DNA of 64,000 nucleotides from Carettochelys insculpta (GCF_033958435.1 NC_134138.1:204485298-204549297); one strand, 5' to 3'. Shown: positions 44,201 through 55,990, counted from the first letter of the stretch. Notes: a model not told the origin generated them from the letters alone. Numbers and translations: made by a program.

Positions 44201-45764
44201 AAGCACTTACTTATAGATTGAATTGGTCTCTGACAATCACTGCTACTTTTGTTTTCCAGAGCCACATTTGGCTTCTTATAGATGACAATCAACCTCTGCA
44301 GAACGGAAGCTATTATTTAGCCAGACCGTTTCACTGTGAATATGGTAAGATCTTGGTGGCTTAAATATGGTAGGGGAGTTTGAAATAAAGCCCGGTAAAG
44401 TATAAAGCTTGGAAAAAAACTTTCTCAGTGTTGCCTCATAAATCCTTTGCAGATGTGTAGTTGCTGGCTGGGGGGAGCTGGGGACCCCTCCAGCCATGCA
44501 GTGTGAGGGGATAGGGCCAAGAGAGCCTGCCAGCTGTGCAAAGGGGAGAGATGGAGAGCCTGCCAGCCATGTGGTGTGGCAGGGTAGTCCTGGGAAATTT
44601 AAATGGCCAGAGAGCAGTGTGGTAATGTTTAGAGAACAAACTCTAATGAAACTTCCCGTGCTTCTTCTGGGTTGCAAAAAGAAGCATAAGCCTCCTAACG
44701 ATAATAGAGAGTTAAAAAGAAAATATGCTCATACTGTGTGAACAAAGAACTGGAAAAACTGCCAGAATGCTGTGTGGTGTCCTGATACCACATTATTTAC
44801 TGGTTGCCTGGCGTGACAAGGTGTGCTATCATGCATGTCACAATAAAGCAGGCCTCCTCAAAAACCTTGTTCAAAAAAATGAAGGAGTACCCAGCTCAGA
44901 CCTTCATGGAGATCTCCAAAAAGGATAAGCACTCCATCCCCAGAAATATTAACAAGGTGTTGTAAGGGGCATAGATCACCGTGCCTGACCCGTAACCCAC
45001 TTGTAGCAGTTTACAGTATACACTCCATAGAAGTAAACCTATACCCCAACCCAGCTGCAACCTGCTTGTATCATTCTAAAAATATATACTCATCAGAAGA
45101 CCCAGATGGTCCATTGGTTTCTCTCACTTTATGATAACTGTGCCTGAGCTCCTTTATTTTGACCCAGCATTGCCGAGCATCCCATGCATACCTTTTCTCA
45201 ATCATTCCCTGCTAAATGTTTCATAAATGTCTGCATTTTGTTTGCTAATTCACAGTCTGCTCCAAACAGATTCTTCACCCCACACAGAAATGAGATCCAA
45301 GATCTCGTTATGGCTCCATGCTGGAGCTCTTTTGCAATGCTGAGAACTCAGATCAAAAGAGCTCTGAATAGTCATGATGGTTAGATGAGATGGATGGTGC
45401 TCCTAGGTGTACTATCCATGCTGGTCAGAAAGAAAATGAATTCAAATATCTGGGGTTCCTATGTCAGCGTCCTGTGTGCCTGGAGAGCAGTGGAGGTGAA
45501 AGCAGCCTGAACAGACACCTGTGGGGCATTGTGGGTTACCTGTGGGATACCTCTGGAGGCCAATAAAACCAGTTTAAAGTAACACTCTTTCCATACTAGC
45601 ATTAATTCGACATTTTAAATTTGAAGTTGGCATTTCACTGCATCAGAGGGATGAGGCGAGAAAGTCAGCCTTAGCGCTCTTTAAAATTGACCTAATGGTG
45701 TTTGCAGTAAAGACAGTCACATTGTAAAATTGAGCTAAGTGCCTTAAAATCAATGCTATACTGT
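44201..45764. other. no recognised feature
   Basis: About 1.6 kb between a Harbinger remnant and a CR1 fragment. Short open frames only. I see no known domain, exon with splice signals or named repeat. Confidence 0.4.
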
Positions 45765-46545
45765 ACCTGGATAAATTGGAGGATTGGGCCAAAAGAAATC
45801 TGTTGTGGTTCAATAAGGAGAAGTGTAGAGTCCTGCAGTTGGGATGGAAGAACCCCAAGCATTGTTATAGGCTGGGGACCTACTGGCTAAGCAGCGGTAA
45901 AGTGGAAAGGGACTTTGGGTGTGGTGGATGAAAGGCTGGATATGAGTAAACAGTGTGCCCTTGTAGCCAAGAAGGCTAACGGCATATTAGGTTGCATTAG
46001 GAGGAGCATTTCGAGCAGATCTAGAGAAGTGGTTGTTCCCCTCTATTCAGCACTGGTGAGCCACATCTGGAATACTGTGTCCAGTTTTGGGCCCCCCAGT
46101 TTAAAAAGGATGTGGATGTGCTGGAGCAGGTTCAGCAGAGGGCATCAAAAATGAGGAAGGGACTGGAGCATGTGACCTGTGTGGAGAGGCTGAGGGATTA
46201 GAGCTTGTTTAGTTTACAGAAGAGAAGACTGAAGGGTGATTTACTACAAAAGAGGGTGGAGAAAAACTGTTCTCAGTGGGGTCAGATAGCAGAACAAGGA
46301 GTAATGGTCTGAAGCTAAAGAGGGAGAGGTGTAGGTTGGATATTAGGAAAAACTTAACCAGGAGGGTGGTGAAGCACTGGAATGCATTGCCTAGAAAGGT
46401 GGTGGATTCTCCGTCACTGGAAGTTTTTAAGTCCCGGCTGGACAAGGTCCTGGCTGGGATGACTTAGTGGGGTTGATCCTGCTTGAAGCAGGGGGCTGGA
46501 CTAAATGACCTCCTGAGGTCTCTTACAGCTCTATGATTCTATGAG
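45765..46545 (+). mobile_element. CR1 3' fragment
   Basis: It begins in the RT thumb ([20 protein letters not shown]) and passes [30 protein letters not shown] and WNALPRKVVDSPSLEVFKSR. It ends with the CR1 tail GGACTAAATGACCTCCTGAG...CTCTATGATTCTATGAG. Frameshifts are frequent. This is a common 5'-truncated CR1 of a different subfamily from the one at 28687. Confidence 0.85.
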
Positions 46546-48224
46546 TGTGTGAGGAGGGGCTCCAAGTGTGCTACAGTTACAGCCCTGGCCTCTGGAGGCA
46601 CTCAGGTTTGCCCTCATGTAAATGAGGGTAAAATCTGAAGTTGCAGAGGTAGATACTCCCTCAGTCTCTTTTTGATTCCACAACCTAAGTGGAGCGTGGG
46701 ATTTGTGACAGACACATTATCAAAGTGAAGGGGTGAGCTCAGAAGTTACAAGTGATGGGGTCATCACAGATTTCTGGAAAGTTGGGCTCAACAGTGAAGG
46801 TAATTATTTCTAACACATTGCCACCTGACCTCAGGGCACAGGCTGGGGTGTGTTTTGTGTGTTTTGCTTGTGCCATTGTGTCAAGGTATTTAGGACCAAA
46901 TCCTGATACCTAATCTTCCCTTGAGACTGCAGGTAACCTGCTAGCATGACTAGGCTCCCAGGGTATATTGTGATTTAGAAACAATACAACCTGTCCAAAA
47001 CTATGTGGAGTTCCAGGACACTAAAAGGTCACACGGCTAAGGGGGAGGGAGAAGTAAGGGTGTACTAGGGGAAAGGCAGGACTCTCTATGGGTCTGACCC
47101 GAGGTCCATTCAAGGGATTATTATCATTAAGTGTATTGTCTTGCTGCAGGGACAAGGGGTTAGCAGGGCAGAGAGGAGGAACAAGGTGAGAAGGGAGAAG
47201 GAGGCAGGGTTTGGGGTAGAGTGGAAGTGAGTCCTGGAGTGGGGGCAGGGCTGATGGCACCCTAATGTGTCACAATCTGTTAGCGTGTTTTTAAACCCAT
47301 AGATCTTTTCTCCACCACAACCTTTGTCAGTGTTAGCCAAACTCAACTTTCCAGATTGGATAGATTTTATACTCTAGTTAATAAAAAATGTCAATATAAT
47401 ATCATTCTAGGGTTGTCAGTCTGTGTCACTCCAAAGCTAGAGTGTCTGTTGAGTCATTGTGAAATTATGCAAACAATTACAAGCATGGCTGAGAGCTCCT
47501 GTTCTTTAAAATATCATCAGGTTCAGTTATTGCTGGGACTGATGGTCTGTTACTGTGGATATTTTCAATTCTTAATAATTTTGACTTTACAGATCACATT
47601 CATGTTGTGGACAGCTATGATAAAGGACATACTTATGCCAGTAGTATAGACCGTTATGCTAGCAGAATTAACTCGTCCCATCACACAATAGCTAATTGGC
47701 ATGCACTCATTTCATTGGTTACAGAAGCGAGATGGCACAGATGGTGAATTATTTTGCCCGACTGTAACATTTGTGTTCAGTGTGGCATTCAGTATTCATT
47801 ATGCCTGTCAGCCTTTGGTCAGCAGTATTCATTATGCCTGTAATGGTGTCTTTTAGAAAAACATAACTGAGTGAAAATAGGAGTCTAACATGGATTTTCT
47901 TTTCAGTGAATTCAGTGATGATGTATAACTGAAGTAACATATCTAAATATAAGGGCAATGTTGGCAGCCACAGTGCAAGTTTTATCACATTGTCTTATCA
48001 GTATGCCTGCTTCATAAAGAGAGAGGAGCTGACTGTAAAAGAAAAGAATAGTCCTTCGTGTCCATTTGTTACTGAACTTAAACTATATAAGCTATTGAAC
48101 AGACATCAGTTTTTAATAACTTTCCATTTGTTATGGCTAGATTTTCAAGGTAGTTAAGCACCTAAAGGTATAGAAACAGATAGCTAGTGGAATTGTAAAA
48201 AGCGCTTAAGTAAGTTAGAATAAC
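46546..48224. other. no gene; small tandem duplication
   Basis: No gene or named repeat. CAGTATTCATTATGCCTGT occurs twice (47790 and 47823), a simple 33-bp tandem duplication. A purine-rich patch lies near 47040-47230. Confidence 0.45.
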
Positions 48225-48440
48225 CTAATTCTTAACAGAGAGGAAGCCATGCTAGTCTATACACTATCAAAACAAAAAGCAGTCAAGTAGCACTTTAAAG
48301 ACTAGCAAAATGGTTTATTAAGTGAGCTTTCGTGGGACAGACCCACTTCTTCAGACCATAGCCAGACCAGAACAGACTCAATATTTAAGGCACAGAGAAC
48401 AAAAAACAGTAAATCAGAGAGGGGGGGGGGGCCGGGAAGG

Positions 48441-48740
48441 TCAAGACTTAGATTGAGCCAAGTATGCAGACAAGCCCATATAGTGACTCAGAAAGTTCCC
48501 ATCACGATTTAAACCATGTGTTAATGTGCTGAATTTGAATATAAAAGCCAGCTCGGCTGTTTCCCTTTCCAAAACGGTGCAATATTTCCTTTTCAGTAAC
48601 ACACATACCTTTAGGTCATTGACAGAATGCCCCATTCCCTTAAAATGTTGACTAACTGGTTTGTGGATCTGGAGTGTTTTGATGTCTGTTTTGTGCCCAT
48701 TGACCCTTTGTCTAAGGGAGTTAGAAGTCTGTCCAATATT
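48441..48740 (-). pseudogene. PLE GIY-YIG endonuclease end, left arm
   Basis: The minus-strand frame includes MGHSVNDLKVCVLLKRKY, ERETAELAFIFKFSTLTHGL and NRDGNFLSHYMGLSAYL, the last section of a PLE GIY-YIG protein. It differs from the right arm at only a few residues. Coding is truncated at the N-terminal side by the palindrome centre. Confidence 0.75.
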
Positions 48741-48848
48741 TTAGTTCAGTCATTAGCATAGTTGCCCAACATGTTGAAGATCCAGATTCAATTACCCCTT
48801 CTACTTGAAAGGAAAAAACCATGTGAACAGGGATCTCCCTTTTCCTCC
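48739..48848 (+). repeat. 110-bp spacer of the PLE palindrome, duplicated at 50600
   Basis: It begins TTTTAGTTCAGTCATTAGC and ends TCCCTTTTCCTCC. It is unrelated to PLE sequence. It matches 50600-50709 over its full length with about three mismatches. A tRNA-like pattern (CAGTCATTAGCATAGTTGCC...GATCCAGATTCAATTACC) is visible. Confidence 0.85.
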
Positions 48849-49148
48849 AATATTGGACAGACTTCTAACTCCCTTAGACAAAGGGTCAATGGGCACAAAG
48901 CAGACATCAAAACACTCCAGATCCACAAACCAGTTAGTCAACATTTTAATGGAATGGGGCATTCTGTCAATGACCTAAAGGTATGTGTGTTACTGAAAAG
49001 GAATTATCGCACCATTTTGGAAAGGGAAACAGCCGAGCTGGCTTTTATATTCAAATTCGGCACATTAACACATGGTTTAAATCGTGATGGGAACTTTCTG
49101 AGTCACTATATGGGCTTGTCTGCATACTTGGCTCAATCTAATTCTTGA
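48849..49148 (+). pseudogene. PLE GIY-YIG endonuclease end, right arm
   Basis: It reads IGQTSNSLRQRVNGHKADIK, KPVSQHFNGMGHSVNDLKV and LNRDGNFLSHYMGLSAYL up to the stop at 49146. IGQT is the last part of the GIY-YIG motif, and the NGHKADI and HFN blocks match the PLE domain at 31080-30960. The catalytic GIY portion is missing on both arms. Confidence 0.8.
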
Positions 49149-49468
49149 CCTTCCCGCCCCTCCCCCCCTCCACTCTCTGATTTGCTCACCTTGATTATCT
49201 TTTTCTGATTTGTCCTCCTTGCTTACTGTTTTTTGTTCTCTGTGCCTTAAATATTGAGTCTGTTCTGGTCTGGCTATGGTCTGAAGAAGTGGGTCTGTCC
49301 CACGAAAGCTCACCTAATAAACCATTTTGCTAGTCTTTAAAGTGCTACTTGACTGCTTTTTGTTCTAATTCTTAACATGTATTCTCAGCTACCCACATAG
49401 CTTTTGACAATCTGACACTATATGACGAGGGCTGATTCTGAGCCAGTGACGTAGAAGTGATACATACT

Positions 49469-50179
49469 GGCTACGTCTACACGTGCACGCTACATCGAAA
49501 TAGCTTATTTCGATGTAGCGACATCGAAACAGTCTATTTTGATGAATAACATCTACACGTCCTCCAGGGCTGGAAACATCGACGTTCAACTTCGACGTTG
49601 GGCAGCACCACATCGAAATAGGCGCTGTGAGGGAACGTCTACACGCCAAAGTAGCACATATCGAAATAAGGGTGCCAGGAACAGCTGCAGACAGGGTCAC
49701 AGGGCGGACTCAACAGCTAGCCACTCCCTTAAAGGGCCCCTCCCAGACACAGTTGCACTAAACGACACAAGATACACAGAGCCGACAACTGGTTGCAGAC
49801 CCTGTGCATGCAGCATGGATCCCCAGCTGCAGCAGCAGCCGCCAGAAGCACTGGGCTAAGGGCTGCTGCACACGGTGACCATAGAGCCCCGCAGGGGCTG
49901 GAGAGAGAGCATCTCTCAACCCCTCAGCTGATGGCCACCATGGCGGACCCCGCTATTTCGATGTTGCGGGATGCGGATCGTCTACACGTGCCCTACTTCA
50001 ACGTTCAACTTCGAAGTAGGGTGCTATTCCCATCCCCTCATGGGGTTAGCGACTTCGACGTCTCTCTGCCTAACGTCGATTTCAACTTCGAAATAGCGCC
50101 CAACACGTGTAGCCGTGACGGGCGCTATTTCGAAGTTGGCGCTGCTACTTCAAAGTAGTGTGCACGTGTAGACGCGGCC
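49469..50179 (-). mobile_element. non-autonomous Harbinger, deletion derivative
   Basis: A 711-bp element flanked by ACT (49466-49468 and 50180-50182). The left end reads GGCTACGTCTACACGTGCAC and the right end GTGCACGTGTAGACGCGGCC. The right 260 bp, reverse-complemented, match the left end of the larger element at 61794 (CTACTTCGAAGT..., CGGGGTCTGCCATGGCGG, CAGCTGAGGGGTTGAGAGA). It is therefore an internally deleted relative of that element. Short open frames inside are not full proteins. Confidence 0.78.
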
Positions 50180-50182
50180 ACT

Positions 50183-50599
50183 ATGACATCCTTGAGTCAG
50201 CTGTGGCCAGATTTTGAAAGATGTAGTCAGGAATGGAGTGAAACTTTCAAAAGTATCTAGAACCTCAATCCACAAAAGGACTTAGGCACCTAGAAAATTA
50301 CTGGAATCCACAATACCTGAGTAAGGTCCCCCAGAATCCCAATGTAATGGCTAGGGAGAGATAATTGCCTAAGTATTGGATCCACAAAAGCCTGCATATA
50401 AGCAGGGAACTACCTAACTCAGCCAATAACAAATGTCAACAACAGGGGTGTGTCATAAGTCTTGCCCCTTTCATGGAGTTTGGCATGTAAATATGGATGC
50501 GAAGTAGGCATCACCTTCATCTGAAGTTAGGTGCCAAAGCTGTCTCTTCTGGGGAAAAGGGGTTCCTGGCAAAAATAAATGTGGCACCTCCCTTACACA
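50183..50599. repeat. ancient dispersed repeat
   Basis: Patches such as TTAGGCACCTAG, GGATCCACAAAAGCC and GTTAGGTGCC resemble the block at 53735-54260. It adjoins the tRNA-like segment at 50600-50709 and may be the body of the same repeat. Confidence 0.45.
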
Positions 50600-50709
50600 T
50601 TTTAGTCCAGTCATTAGCATAGTTGCCCAACATGTTGAAGATCCAGATTCAATTACCCCTTCTACTTGAAAGGAAAAAACGATGTGGACAGGGATCTCCC
50701 TTTTCCTCC
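50600..50709 (+). repeat. 110-bp tRNA-like segment, second copy
   Basis: Near-identical (about three differences) to the spacer at 48739-48848, in the same orientation, with ends at the same bases. Here it lies in ordinary flanking sequence, so this may be the source copy. Confidence 0.8.
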
Positions 50710-51594
50710 TTATACAAACAGATAATTAAACTTGGGTCTCCCAAATCCTAGGTGAGTACAAGAGAAATTTACAAATTTACAAGAGAACTTCCTCCCTTCA
50801 GCTGGATTTTGTGGATGGTTTAATTTGCTAGGCATGCTCTGAGTATGCCTACAAGATTGGGCCCTCAAGGTGAGGTATGCTTGGAAATACCTATTTTTAC
50901 TTGATTTGTGGGTCCCTCTGAGGCTTAGGCATGCCAGCACCTCCAGTGAAATATGATGTACACACCCTGAGGCAGAAAATTCTGGTATAGATGCACTGCA
51001 GTTACACACCCAAACCTAGTCTGTGATGGCTGGCTTAGGCTAAGGGGATGTTTAATTGTGGTCAGGCCCACTGATGGATGTGTGTGGGGGGACAAGGGGA
51101 TCAATTGAAATGCTAAGGCAGCTCTTCTCTGCCTTGCTTGTGGGGGAGGGAGGCAGCACCACGGTCTGAGCAGCACTAAGGGCTGACTGCCTTAGATGCC
51201 GCTCCTTCCAGGGATGCAGAGCCAGACCCCTCCTCCCACCTTGCCCTGGGACCCATAGTGTCTGTCAGCCCCGATGATTGTGGTGGAGCTTTTCGGACTC
51301 AGCCTACAGCCATGCTTCTCTGGAAGATTGACCTGCTCAATAGACCTGCTCAATAGTATAGACATAGCCTCAGATTGGAGCCTGAGATCTGAGACGCTCC
51401 AACCTCATGGAGTCCCAGAGCCTGGACTCTATCCTGGGCCTCTATACTGCAAATAAACAGCTTCCTAGCCCAAGCTGCTGCATTTTAATTGCTATGTAGA
51501 CATATCTTTAGATATGTAGGGGTCTTTCAAGCAAAAATTGGCTGCTAAGGAATTCCAAGTGTCTAAGGTAGAAGAAGAGCAGGATTCTAGAGGC
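50710..51594. other. no recognised feature
   Basis: Mixed sequence. A short direct repeat (GACCTGCTCAATA twice) lies near 51328-51358. No gene recognised. Confidence 0.4.
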
Positions 51595-51855
51595 ACCTAA
51601 ATTGTCCAGCCTGTAGATCTGTCAGCAGAGAACTGCTGGTTGGGAGTGTTCTTCTGGCATCCCTGCGCACCTCATTCCACAAGGAAGAAGGGATGTCTGG
51701 ACAGAGGGTTTTTCTGGCATTTGACCCCATGTGGGTGGGCCAGATGTCAGAAAAGCCTCTCCCCACAGAACTATCAGCAAAAGATACACAAATGTGTTGT
51801 GCAATTTGTGTATCTTTTGCCAGCAGTTCTCAGCAATCTAGACATAGCTTAAATG
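51595..51855. repeat. MITE-like repeat with internal hairpin
   Basis: GCAAAAGATACACAAATGTG at 51778 faces its near-complement CAATTTGTGTATCTTTTGCC, ending near 51822. The outer part has GAGAACTGCTGG on the left and CAGCAGTTCTCAGCAATCTA on the right, complementary across about 200 bp, which suggests a small foldback element. Confidence 0.55.
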
Positions 51856-53734
51856 AGGAGGTAAGTACCAAAGACCTTTTGTGGATCCATATGTAAGTCC
51901 CTAACTCCCTCAGCACCTACTTGTTCTTTAGACACATAAATATCTTTAGAAATTTGGCCCTTAGTCCCCATTCTATCAGCATGTTCTCCTGAATAATTTT
52001 TTAAAGCAAGACTGCAAATTTTAAAAATACAAGGAAGTAGCAATAGATATAAAATTATGCTGAATGGATACACAGAAAAAATAGAGTGGGGTGAGGTGAA
52101 ATGTAAAATGAAATGGATTTTAAAAATAGCATATTGAAGTGAACAAGTCAAATCATTAGGTCTTTACTCAAGTTTAACTCTGGCTAATTCCCATCCAAAA
52201 CAATAGTAGTTTGCTTGATTGTGCCTTATCCTCAATTTAGAATATACAGATCGACTTCTGCACCTGTGCAGAGCCCTACTGAAGTTATCACATCAGCATG
52301 TACAGTTTAAATTAAAATATGGGGCTTAAGAACTGACCTCAGGATTTGGTGCAGCAGTTTTGTAGCACGGAAACATGGATTTTAGATATTGCTGAAAATA
52401 GATATAGTTGAAATTCTTCTCTGAGTTTATCAAAATGCCAGTACGACTGACCTAAATTTTGGCAATATTTTAACTCAAATATTACAACTATTTCTAACTC
52501 TCTTGCACAGCAATAAGAAATTTCTTAGAGATTTGTGAACAATAAAGATTGATATTTTTTTCTTCTTTCCAAAGGAGAGTTTTCTTATTTAGAATGCTCA
52601 GATACCTTTTCCTAAACGAGATAATTTTATCCAAAAGATGTACACAGAAGAAGTTCTGTAAACACAATTCTGCTCCCTGAGACTCTGTTTCTAGCTATTT
52701 TCCCTCTCTTTATTCACACTGTAGAGAGATCTTGTGTGATTGAAACTTAATTATGCACTGTTGCACCTATAATATGGATCAGTTTCTGTGCTCAGATGAA
52801 CATTCATTTCTGCAGTTCACTTTGTGGCATGGTGCTCTGTTCCTTTGGGCCACAGCTGGAGAACTCTGAATGGACATTCTGCTTTGATTTAGGCACAGAA
52901 GAAAACTCTCAACAATCTTTTAAATAGCACAGGACAGCAGTGGTGATCTATGCAACTAGCTGCCCTCCCTAGGGAATCTGTGTGGATTGGGTTTGTTGAA
53001 TGGGGGCTTTCACAAAAGAAACTCCTATACAGTGCTGAGGAGGGAATTATTCCTTCATTATCTTGAACTGACTGAGGAAAAGCAGTTATGTTTCTGCTTG
53101 ATCTAGTTAGTCAAAACAGGTGAACGATATTACAACAATATCAACACCAGATATCAGCTGTATCTTTAGTGGCCCAGGAGAACACTCCTCTGTCCTAGGC
53201 CCCATCCCACCTGTCTCTTTCTGCCCCATTCTGCCTTCTCTCACCCTCATTGTACATCTTAATGTAAGCCCTCTCTCGTGAGCGATGGAACATGTGGGAT
53301 TACTGGGTGGAAGGGCCTGGCACCAGCAGCAAGAGTCAGCCCCTGCCCTGCATATACTGCAAGCCTGCTGCGCTCCCTGAAGCCTGGCTTCCAGCTGCGT
53401 CACTCAGGGAAGCAGACTGGGGCATGCTGCTGGGTTGTTCCACTTCCCTTCACTGCTGTGGAGTGGCCCAGCTGGGAAATGTTGGAGCAGAGTAGGCTGC
53501 TGCTGTGTTGCTCTGCTTCCAGTGTCTCCCATCATCACAAGTGAGTGCAGGGACAGGTCCAACTTCTGCAGCCAGTGCCAGGCTCCTTGAAAATCCTCCT
53601 GATTGCCCTGGGCTACATGGACAACCCCACCTCTCCCCCTAAAAAAAAGCATGGAGGTGGGACAGCTGCTGTGAATCATCCAATAGACTGGGCAGCTCTG
53701 CCAGATATAATCAGGTGGGCTCAGATCCAGAAAG
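51856..53734. other. no recognised feature
   Basis: About 1.9 kb, AT-rich on the left and more balanced on the right. Short open frames without recognisable domains. No named repeat. Confidence 0.4.
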
Positions 53735-54260
53735 GGATATAGATATTGCAATGTTCAGTGTTTGGGCATTTAACTTTTAGGTGCCTAAGTCCTTAAAATC
53801 ACAGGAATACTACAATCCAGAGTATGAATGAAGTGCCTCAGATTCCATACAACAGATGGGGATAGAGAGGCACTGTAGAATGGGATTCACAAAAGCCACC
53901 ATGTTAGGTATGGTGCTGCCTAAGTTTAGGCAGTGTGAGCTTCCAGTGGCAATCCCATCCTTCTCATGGCAATAGGCACCTAAGTATTTATGCAGAGTGG
54001 AATAGTCATGGAGTGAGAGAGCGAGCCTCTGTAGCACAATGATTAGGATACTCACCCGGGATGTGGAAGAGCCAGGACCAAATTCCCCTATTGCAATCAC
54101 TCTTCTATTATTTACCTACAGTGGAACACCTTGAACAGGAAAGGGAGAGTCCTAAACCAGTTTATTGTGTATCTCAGTGGCTTGAGCACTTTCCTAAACT
54201 GTAGGAGTCCCCTTTTCAAATCCTTTCCCTCCCTCTTGACAGGGAGGGTGGACTTGCATA
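53735..54260. repeat. ancient dispersed repeat with tRNA-like head
   Basis: It contains TTAGGTGCCTAAG, GGATTCACAAAAGCCACC and AATAGGCACCTAAG, then CTCTGTAGCACAATGATTAG...GAGCCAGGACCAAATTCCCC at 54028-54090, which resembles a tRNA-like promoter region. Related sequence occurs at 50183-50709. Not a functional tRNA, since I see no cloverleaf. Confidence 0.5.
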
Positions 54261-55318
54261 AAAGTTTTTCAGGAAAATGCTCTAATCAGTGGGCTTGTAG
54301 TAGGGAAAAAATACTGGTGCTTGACATCACAGGTGCACCATTTTGGAATGTCCGAACAACAACTTGACTCCATATTGGCTGTCTTCCTCTCCTAAGGGCA
54401 CTTTCTTGCTCCTTTGACAGGAAAATCAGGTAGAGCAAGTGACTTAAATTCTGCCCAGACCTGGTTATTTAAGGTCTGTCTCTTCAGCTCTAAGAGGCTG
54501 CCCTTCTGAGTGGCAGAGTATGGATTTGCTGATGGTGCTATTGTTGAAAGCAGAGTACAATATCAGAATATCAGCTCTTCAGCTGCTTAGAGGTGCATGC
54601 CTTGTATCATGAGTATAGGTCTGAGTGTGAGAGTGATATTACCCACACACGAGGTGTGTCACCAGCTGCTACTCTTTCAACTAAGGATAAACATACACAC
54701 ACAAAGTCGCAGGGAGGGAGAACGAGACAAGCCATTGCTGGAGCAGAGCTAACATCACCAGATCCAGAGGTCCACTCTTTACCTATCAATAGCACCTGCA
54801 GCTGGAGTCCAGAGCAGTTCCATTGGCATGGAGGACATTTAGTGGTCATTTGATCCTCTGTCCACTTAAATGGGTCTCATCCTGGGAGAGGAAACTCACC
54901 TGTGTTGCAGTAAGCATACCACCTGTTTTGTCACTTACCTTTGGTTTTGGGAGTCCTTGGCATACCTCTGTTCCTAATTCTCTGGTTTACCCTTTGGTTT
55001 ACTTTGTTTTAGAACTGTTGATGGTTCAATAAATACCTTGTTTGTTTGCACCCACATTTTAGTTGGTTTTAATTTTGAGGAGCTCAGAGTAAAGCCTGAT
55101 GATAGATGCAGGTAGTGGGATGTTCCTTTAGACTGGGTCTCCTACAGCCAGACACACCACTCAACAAACTAAAAGGTGGGGTGGGGGCAGCTCTACTTTC
55201 TATGGCAGCTAGATTTTGGTTAGGATATGATCCAGAAGGCAGTCTCTGAGCACACCTGTGATGCTGGCAGACCAGGTGCCCCAGTGGAACACTTATGACT
55301 GTATAGCTGTAAACCAGT
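54261..55318. other. no recognised feature
   Basis: I see no gene, exon or named repeat here. Confidence 0.4.
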
Positions 55319-55990
55319 TGTCAGGGCTGCCTCCCCACTCACACACTCCAAATGCAGAAAGTGGGGGCCCACAAAAACCTTAAAAATACCTTGCCTTTAA
55401 AGGCTGTACTTAAAAAAGCTCCCCAAGGTCACAGATTCCGTGACCCTGGGGAGGTAATTGCCACCACCACCCAAGTGAGAAGACTCCCCATTAGCCCAGG
55501 AATACCCACTTGGAATGTCTTCCTGTGGGGTAGACCCCAAGCTTTTAACCCTCCCGTAGGAGAGAGCTTGGAAACAAAGAGTTGTAATCTGATAGCTGAC
55601 CTTTCAGTCTAAGGCATGAATATACATAGATCCTTCTCTAGGATACAGAAATCAAATCATTGTCTTAAAAAAGGTAACTTATTCACAAAATGAGAGAAGA
55701 CAACCCAAAACATTCCAATTGCAGCACAGAGAATTCCTTCCCTGGGATTCAATTTAGAAGTTACAGAGTACAGGGGACAGAATCAATGAGCCTGAGAAAT
55801 CCCACCAAATCCAAAAATATCCGTAACCTGATTGCGTCTAATGAAACACTTCCTTTCTACTTACATATCTGTGCCTGATTATGAGATGGCCAGGGGATTT
55901 ACTGGATTCATTCAAGCATTTTTGGTCTTTCCCTGTTACAGTCACAGATCCAAACAAAGACCCCTCAGACTGCAGACTCAGTTTAAAAGA
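55319..55990. mobile_element. LTR-like repeat, copy 2
   Basis: It starts TGTCAGGG and follows the same block order as 24373-25150 (CACTCCAAATGCAGAAAG, TTAAAAATACCT, GGTCACAGATTCC, AGCCCAGGAATACCCAC, TTATTCACAAAATGAGAGAA, TTCCCTGGGATTCAA). The shared TG start supports a terminal repeat. The right end is uncertain. Confidence 0.45.

Larger units (their letters stand above)
48238..49364. mobile_element. palindromic Penelope-like element dimer, 1.1 kb
   Basis: Two 3' ends of one PLE face away from each other. The left arm (48238-48740) is on the minus strand, the right arm (48849-49364) on the plus strand. Each contains the end of the GIY-YIG coding region, the 3' UTR and the tail. Both arms start at the same truncation point, AATATTGGACAGAC, and a 110-bp spacer separates them. 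The whole is flanked by an exact 13-bp duplication, CTAATTCTTAACA (48225-48237 and 49365-49377), so it was inserted as a single dimer. Confidence 0.88.

Noticed and set aside
47356..47649. 97-codon frame with hydrophobic C-terminal part
   Set aside because: No family resemblance or splice context, and length is within chance for AT-rich DNA.
54028..54095. Possible tRNA gene
   Set aside because: There is a tRNA-like promoter pattern but no complete cloverleaf, anticodon stem or acceptor pairing. It is part of a dispersed repeat.
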